From the NCBI RefSeq assembly GCF_047511655.1, contig NC_133389.1, forward strand, positions 158,735,973 to 158,799,972: DNA of 64,000 nt, in the 5' to 3' direction. The stretch comes from Castor canadensis (Eukaryota > Chordata > Mammalia > Rodentia > Castoridae). The notes below the pieces were generated by a model that did not search any database, was not told where the DNA came from, and saw only the letters and a program-made list of their open reading frames with translations. The stretch's first letter is position 1; each line of letters starts with the position of its first letter. This document shows positions 51,201-60,200 of this stretch, piece by piece. Both the position numbers and the translations under genes were made by a program.

Positions 51201-54200
51201 AGAATGAAAAATTAAATCTGTCTTAATACAGATGGAGAGCTTATAATAAGGTCACCTAAAAAAACTTACATAGCTAATTCCAAGTTTCATCCTTTTTATA
51301 GTCTTTTGTTTTTTCCTCTCAGATTTCCACATCTTTCCCTGGGCCTTGATTTGTCCAAACGGTAAAGTTTTCCTCTTGGTCAACATTAATAGCCCACCAA
51401 TAAGATTCTAACTCTTATGAATTGCCTCCCCAATATAACTTCTATGTCCAACTATATGCTTTGTACCACCCACCAGACTCAATTAAGGTGGACCTCGCCC
51501 AGCTACCCCTCCTTTCTTGGTCCTTGGCCCTTTTCCCTCAATCCAGAGACTTCTGCCATTTCCCCATTTCATTCCATCATTATAGACTTTTTTGTATCTC
51601 TTTTGTTCATAAGTAGTCTTCTTCAAGATACCAGCAAATCTCTAGTATCAATCATCTTAAATCCTTTTTGAACATGGATGGTATCTGAATACATTTCCTC
51701 AAGCCTATCATTATCTGAACTATTAGTGAAACTATTTCATAGGAGAAAAAAATCACAAAGTAGGAGACAGGACCCTGACTTCCACTTTTGGCTCTACTCT
51801 AGACCATGCAATGTCAACTTGGACAAAGTCCTTAAAGTCTTTGAGCCTAAATTTTCTCAACTGTAAGAAAAGGATAATCAGCAAATCATAAAAATGGTAT
51901 AAAAGACAGATATGATGCACAATAATTCAAGAAAATTGTTTTAAACAGCAAAGCAACACACAAATGATATTTTTCTTTTGATAGTAGAAGAGCTATCAGG
52001 CCTCCTACTGTTCCTAGGCAGTGCAGAGCCATTTTATCTGCTGCCTTCTGCAGCCAATGACTGGGACTTGTTGCTTCTGATGATTGGAATTATTCCCTTG
52101 TCCTTTCGCAGGTAGAAAAATTATTCACTGGATTATAAGAAATATACTGTTATTTTAAGTAGCAGGACCTAGTTGATGGTCATTTGTTTTCATATTCATG
52201 AGGCCAAGTTCTATTAAAATATACTTTCATATTCAAATACAGACACATCAATAAACAAATCAGACTTTATTTTTATGCCTCCTTTGTGTTTCAAGAGCCT
52301 TGGCTCTTTGCCATGTAAGAGGACACTCGATACCCATTTTCTACTCCTCTTCCTTTCACTCCTCCATTAAGTCTACTTAAATTAGAAGTGATTAGACATG
52401 AGAGTGGCATGCTTCTTCCCACTGCACAAAGCCTTTGAGGTTTTCTAAGTGTGGATTGCAAATTCTATCACTTCTGTAAATTTTATACTTTGAGTTATAT
52501 TCATTAAGATCTTAAAATTTTCACCTTGGTGAAAAGATTGAGCTCCTTCTGGGACCTGCACTGGACTTCAGCTTTGGAGTTTTCTTGAGGAGTGGTTCTT
52601 CTCAGTGTAAAGTCCCTTGAACTGCCCAGTCTGTCTCTACCTACTTCCTATTCATACAACAGGGGCTAGCAGGCCTAGCTAGCTCCAACAAATGGGTCTA
52701 GATGGAAGTCTTGGCCTCCTGAAGGCTTTGGTCTCAGACTAATGGTATCTTTCACTTAAGCTGGTACTTGTGACTTTTTCACTTTTTCCTTCATTGCAGG
52801 CCCAGAGCTGCCTCACTAAACTATACAAGCTAGATAAGATGCAGTTCCGACAAACCATGAGGGACTATGTGAACAAGGATTCTCTCAATAATGTAGTGGA
52901 CTTCTTGCATGCTTTGCTAGGATTTTGTATGGAGCCGATCACTGACAGTAAGTAAAGCCACACCTGAGTTTTAGGAGCAATCACTATAAGGTGAAGCAGG
53001 TAGTGTTTCAGGGACTACACTAAATTAATTGGGATAGAATTTAGAGAAAAAGGATATATGTGCATGCATGCATGTGTGCACATGTGTTTGTGCATGTGTG
53101 CATGTTTGTGTAATAGAGTATAAAGAAAAGAAGCTTGCAAATCATGTTTGATGACACATCTTGTCCTCAGAGGATAAGTTACCTCAGTTGATAACTCACT
53201 TCAGTGAATGGGAATTCGGTAAAGTTCTCTCTGTTTTATGACAACTCATATGGCAATCAAGGGAATATATTTACTAGTTTGGTAAATATGAAATGAGTAC
53301 CTACTCTATGCCAGGCAAAGTGCTTGTCAATTTTCTCACAAACTAAAATAGTAAAGAAAGCAAAGCGATGATCATAAACATAGTAATAACACAATTTCAA
53401 CATACTTTTACATACAGACTTAATTTTTAAAAACCAGGGAGATGCATAGGCCGACGATCTGTTTTATAATTGCATGACTATAAGGAAACTTCTATATAGA
53501 GACCTGGTTACAGGAAGAGAACAGTGAATGCCAGCTGCACTTATCATAAACCAAACACCTCCAGGACAATTCAAATAATGAACTGAAGGTGAAGCCTGAA
53601 GCCCAAGTTGAGTAAAATACACATTTTTATTAGAGTCTGGGAAGAAATAGCATCTCAATATAGACTTTTATTGTTCATATGATATGTGAATGATAGTAGT
53701 TAAATAATTTGTAACGAAAACATATTTGATGGATTTAGAAACAGTTTTCCTGGTTGTAACTCAGTCTTTATTGTCATATTATCACATTAAGACAAAATAT
53801 TGCTCTCTATAGAATCCCTGGAATAATCTGTTACCAGAATTGTTTTAAGCCAAGCATATTATAAATTTAATAAACAATGAAGTCAGTGAGGATTGTTGTT
53901 GAAATCAGCAAGAGAAATTTTCAATTATATAATTACATTCTTCTCTTTTTAAATGCTATTTGAAATAGGAGCCATAAGTCAAGACAAAATTATTTTTATC
54001 ATTAGTGTAAAATCTAGAGATAATGCCGTATTCATCAATACAGTGAGAAGTTGGTAATAAAGTGTATTATATTTGGTGATGTGATCCTCCTGGGATTCTT
54101 GAGATGTGGGTGTGGGTCACAATGAATCAGACACGGGTCCCGGTCTGATTAATCTTACAGCTGTGCCTGCCCTGCTCACATCCACAGTTGGCTCACAGCT

Positions 54201-57200
54201 ATGAGGAAGCCTTCTGTGAAGGTCAGAACTCCTGTGTGTCCTATGTGAAAAAGCCATGGATCTGTAAAACACTGGCATGAAATACTGTGGAGGTTGATGG
54301 ACTTAGGTCACTAGTATTTCATGTATGTATGATTAGAAGGAAGTGGCTCTGAGGGAGGTCATAGGCTGTCGCCCTCTACAGTCTAAGAAGCTTCTGGGAG
54401 TACTCTGCACTGTGGGCAGGACTCAGTTTTTCCAGCACACTTGCAGAGCTCCTCACTACCTTTTGTTTCTCACTGTCCAGCTCCCCTGGCCACATGTCAT
54501 TCCACTTCTAACACACTGAACAGTGTCCACTGAAAAACCAGCATTCCTCACCACTGACGAGGTTGAATTGACTTAATTCTTTCTCTATTTAGAGGCCATT
54601 TGGTAGATTTTTTTAAAGTGATCACCTATTTTAAAAAATGATTCTAGATCTATAGTCAGAAGCTGACCTCTTTTCCTTTGATCCAAAATGCTCCATAAAT
54701 GCAGTTGGTTGTGTCATAGTAAAGACTGTGAAAGAGACTATGATTCATATATTGCCAAATCTTCATAGAGATTATTACATCAGAGGTGTGTTTAATCCTG
54801 ATTCTGTACTTCCTGCAGCCCTTCAGCATTTCCTGGGTGTCAGCGCTTACTTCCTTACTCCTTTCCATCATGAAGATTAATGGAAACATTGCCTTTAACA
54901 TGTGTATTTGCATTCCAGACAAGGCTGGGTTTGGAAATAACTTCACCACGGTGGACAACAAATCCACAGCCCAGAATGTGGAAGGCATCATCGTGGGTGC
55001 CATGTTTAAGTCCCTCATCACACGCTGCGCATCAACCACACATGAACTGCACAGCCCTGAGAATCTGGTGAGATGCTCTGTCCTTTTTCCCACAGGAGTT
55101 CTCAGTCTCTTCTCTGAGTAAAATGTCTCACCTCATAACTTGTCTTCCCCCTTCATCTCAAACTATTAAGCTAAATAGTCTCAAGGTATTTTGAGCTCTG
55201 CAGAAAGAAGATGCTAGAATGAAATTTATTGAGTCATGAAATATTAAAGGATGCTATACAAAGTATTTGAAACCATGTTCACATTTTAAATTAATGCAAA
55301 TGTGCTGCTGAAGGTGGTTTTGTTTTCTTTTATTGAGCACTCTAATTTTTTAACCACTCTTCATAAAAGATTGTGTTAATTAAACTACTAAAGCCACAAG
55401 TATGAGGGAAAGCTAAGCTATAAAAGATTAGTATTTAATTGCTACCATGGAGATTGTAGTTTAGGATACTAAATGCATATTAAGGCTGAGAAATCTGAGA
55501 TGAATAGATGAAATTCAGGTGTCTTTGGTTAGCAAAGTAGCATTTCTGTATCTTAGTAGTCTGTTAGATACTATGACTTCTAAGCAGAAATCAGCCCATT
55601 TGCACATATGAATATTATCCACTAATTTGCCTAAATCAAGGACATTATTTGAGCTATTTTAAACTATTGAAATGATTCACTTGATATAGACAGAATAAAA
55701 TACTTTTGCTGAGCATCAAAGCCAACCTAACAAGGTTTTTGAACCTGTTCATGCATTCATTTTGGTTATGGCAAAAATAATTTAACAAGTTGGTGGTAAT
55801 ATATATAAGTGATAAATCTTTATCCACAACCTCATTTGTTAAAGTGATATTGTTTTTCTTAATTTTGTTTAAATCAAAGTAAATTTGACTTTGAGCTATC
55901 ATCCCAACAGAATGGCTGGAAGTTGAACTTCAGTCATTCTTGAGTTTCTCCATCCCAAAGTATAATATAAAGACCCCAAGTCTAAGGTAACTTCTAGGGC
56001 CTGGCAATTTTCCACCGATCCCCTGTATGGGTCTAGTGCTGTTGTTTCACATAGTGCTCTTTGCTGAGTGCTTGGGATGGCATATTCTGGTGAGTTTAGA
56101 ACCCTGGCTTTTTGGGGTCTTGCCCCTTCCTTGGAGGAGCTATTAAAAAAAGTGAAGTACACGGGGCCTTGCTCCCCTCACAGGCCCTTCTGTCTGGTTT
56201 TGTAAAGATCATGGGCATAATTATCCCAGTGGTCTTAGGTTTTTGAAAACCAAAGTTATTATGGTATGTTTATGTTTCTGCATTCTGCTTTGCTGTGAAC
56301 ATTTCCTAAGGCAAAGAATACAGTAACTACCTCTTTAAAGAGGAAAACAAGAGGGTGAAATGCTCAATGCAAAGCTTAATTATCTTAACAAAGAAAACCT
56401 CCTGAACATATTTTTAAATGTCCATTTACAAATATATTGGAATTAATAGCATGGATAGTCTTAAGTTCATATTCAAGATCCTGTTCAACTGGAACATGTT
56501 ATTTGCTAAATGTGAACATCAAAAGTCATCCAGCTTTCTGTGTCCTGTTTTATCAGACATATTTTAAAATTTTGTCATACTAATGCAAAAAATTTGAAGA
56601 AGTTGAACAGAGACTGAAATCTCTAGTCTAAACAAAATTCTAACTACCCTTTTTGTTTTGCAGGCATCTCTTCAGAACTCGCAATTAAAAGAGAAAATTA
56701 AAACTTGGGAATCAATAGTTACAAATGTAGATTGAAGTCTTTCTAGCAATACAGCCAACTTTCTGAATAGGAGTCTTGTGGTAACCATCCTTTTCATACC
56801 AAGGATGACTGGCAATGTTCTTCCTTAGTAACAATGTAGTAGATGGAGAATTCCATTTATTTCAACAGAAGTAACTGCCATTCTTTTGTGTTTCAATGCT
56901 CAGCTAAGCCTAAGGAATTGCCTTCTTCCTGTCTTCTGATGAAAACTAATCACATGGCTATCTTTCCTTCCTCAAACTTTCTTCTTGCCTTCAAACAGGG
57001 ACTGTACTGTGACATCCGTCAGCTGGTCCAGTTTATCAAAGAAGCCCATGGGAATGTCTTCAGGAGAGTGGCTCTTAGTGCTTTGCTTGACAGTGCTGAA
57101 AAGTTAGCACCAGGGAAAAAGGTGGAGGAGAGTGAACAGGAATCTAAGCCAGCAGGTGGTAAAAGGTTGGAAGCTTGAGCTCTCTGAATATTAGTGTTTG

Positions 57201-60200
57201 CCTATGTCAGTGGAATATTATCTTTTATTGTACTATCCATGTGGCTGCTGATGTAGTATAACATCGAGTATGAAAGATAAAAGTATCTTATTTAAGTAGT
57301 ATCACTGATGTGGTCCATTTGAAGCTTATAGAAGAAATGAGTTAACTATCAAACAAATGCCAAAATTATTATTGATAAATTTAGTATTTATCAGTTATTC
57401 CCAAATTTTCAAATACTTAAACTTAATTTTATAACCCTTAATTACATAGTAAAATGTGATCTTTGTTTCAGTTTCTTCTATGCATAATTTACATTTTTTT
57501 TCCAGAAAGGAAAAACAATTACTGATAACCATGTCATCCTGTTCAGTAAGTGATAATCTAAATGAGACAAGAAGCAAATTGGTATTCCGAATCATGTTGG
57601 TTATTCTTCCAGTAAACATACATTTATCTTATGCATATTAAATATTAAATGTCTCTTGAAAAGATTAAAAGAAACCTCTAAGCTCGCAATCCTGCTTGCA
57701 GCTAATGAGTCTCCTTACAGCACTGGTGGTACTGGAAAGCAATGAAGCGGCATGGTCACTATGAATTCCACACAGCATAGACTTGTGGTGATAGTGGTGA
57801 CAAGGGTTTGCAAGTCATATAGATTGCCCATACCAGATCTCTTGCTTTATGGAGCATATAAAGTATTAAGAGATGGTGTCCTGCTCTTTGTGATTATTGG
57901 AATGTGCCATTTATAGGTCAGAGGCGGGAAGTGTTGTGGACAAGGGCCAGGTGTCCTCTGCACCTGAGGAGTGTCGCAGCTTCATGTCTGGTCGACCCTC
58001 ACAGACTCCAGAGCAGTAAGCAGTTTTGATTATGTTCCAAAGCAAAGAGCTAGGTACTTCCTACTGGACAGAATTTTATTTTCTTAACTGCTATTTGCTT
58101 TTTTGTTAGTTTGTGTATTTTTGTTGTTACTGGGTTTTTTTCATTTCCTTTGAACTTTGCCTTGTTTTTTGTTCTCAATCCCACTAATCTCTGCAGAATA
58201 GGCATAACTATCCTGTGCCTACAGAAAGCTTCACTTCTACCTTTCACACACAGTGCTACAGATAAATCATAAAAAAAAATAAGTGTGTATGTGAGTGATG
58301 TAATGGTGTCACCCACTTTCTTCCTTAAAATCACTCACAATTTTTTTAAAGTGATGAATGTTTGTCATTGTGCTCAGAAAGTAAGTAAACTTCTTTAGTG
58401 CTCAGTTTTAACTGAAATATAGTCTCCTCCAATTGCACTGTGGTCCTATCCTGAGATCCACTCCACTATCTTCTGACACTTGGTTTCTCTCCATTTTTCA
58501 TAATGGCAAAATCAAAGGCTTTTTAAAATTAATGCCCCCGGAAAGTGTAAGTGTTACTGTAGACATTAAATATATAGCCTAGTTCTATGTAAGGCTCATT
58601 CATATTTATTCTTCATTTGGGAAGTATTCACCCACAAGTGGAGTGATCAATATTTAAAATATGTACATCATTTTAATATGCCATTTTTCTTCCCAAACTC
58701 TTATTTGGTATTAAATGATTGTTTGTTCAATAATTCAGCAGGATATTCTTAGATATTCTGGTATCCATTCTCCACAATCAACTAAAACAAACCTGAGATG
58801 GAAAAAGCCATCAAACACAATGAACACAAAAAAAGCACATAAAGTCTTTAAAAACAAAAAGCCTACACAGTTCTTGTAGCACTTCCAAATCTTAGAGACT
58901 GCTCCTGCTGGGTAGAGAAAGGTAAGAAGAAATTAGATGTAGTTCATGGGCCCATAAGCCATGCTAGTCTTTGTTTACCAAGATGGAATTTGGCTCATAA
59001 TAAACACAGAAAACATATTTCGAGAATGAATGACAATCAATCAAAGAAAGAACAGAATTGTTAGATTATCATTAAGTTTTGGTTTTCTTTACCTTTCTTC
59101 CTCAAAAGTAAATTTGAGTTTTTCTTTTAAGGACATGGCAAATATCCAAACATAAACTCTAAGGAAAAAATGAATGTAAAAGACAAAGTGCCAAGGCTGA
59201 ATAGCCACGAAATTCATTAAAAGGCTTTATCCTCAGAAATTCTGCCCAAAAAAGAGGAGACAGAATTTTTTCCTAATAATATCAGCAACTGTTACGTTAA
59301 TCTAATCCATAAGAATGAACTAAAAGGCAAATTGGATTTTAAAAATAAACTGGCTATCTTCATAAGTGATTAAAATTTTAGATTCCAAAATATTCTCTTT
59401 GTTTACTGTTTTGTAAATGCTGCCTAATTTCTCAGCATTTAGCCTATGCCTGTTCTTTCTCTATGAATGAAGACATGTTTTAATATCCCTCTACCTAAAT
59501 ATTTCCACTTGGAAGAATGTCATAAAATGTTAAATATGGAACTTTTCCGTGGGGACCCAAGAGATGAGCTTACCAAATATCTGTTTAGCACTGGAGAGAC
59601 GGGGGTGATCACTTTGGACGACTCTGGCTTCTCCTCTACCTTCTGTTTCTCTTTCTTTACCTTCCCTGTTTTTCCTGTCCCTTCTTATTATATTTCCGTA
59701 AATAATAGACTCATTAACTTGGTAATATTAACAATGGTTTTCTTACACTCATGAAACAAAGTTAAAGTAACATTTTGTTGAAAATGTTGATAAATTGTAG
59801 TCTCCCTGGATATTTTCCCAATCAGATCACATGATCACACATTCACCATTGTGCCTTTTGTTACTCAAAGGTAAGAAATGCCTCAAAGTCATGATCATTT
59901 CACAAGTGAGAAGTCAAGTTCTAGAAAAGCAATTTCAATGTATACCATATTTGATAAATAGAAATGTCTTAAATTAGAATAAGATTAAAAATATTTAGTA
60001 ATCTGATATTTAGAGAGAGAGAAATCTGAATATAAATGTCTCCAAAAAATTATTTGTTTACACAACACTACCAAATTTTGTGTCGATTCAGGACTCATCC
60101 CCAAAGCTTATAAGCAAATCATTACCAAAAACCCCATAAATAAAATTCATCACATTACTGGAGCATTTTCTGTAACTTTTTCTATTGAAGACAACAAATA

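Noticed and set aside
54786..54918. In-frame upstream extension of exon 16 from the CTGCAG at 54813-54818
   Set aside because: A start at 54819 would enter in phase 0, but exon 15 ends in phase 1, so the frame would break.
54656..55093. 145-codon minus-strand ORF
   Set aside because: Antisense shadow of exon 16 and its flank.
57166..57178. Read-through of exon 17 into intron 17 giving an ending that resembles the normal next residues
   Set aside because: Resemblance is only three or four residues and ends in a stop; the spliced product matches UNC80.
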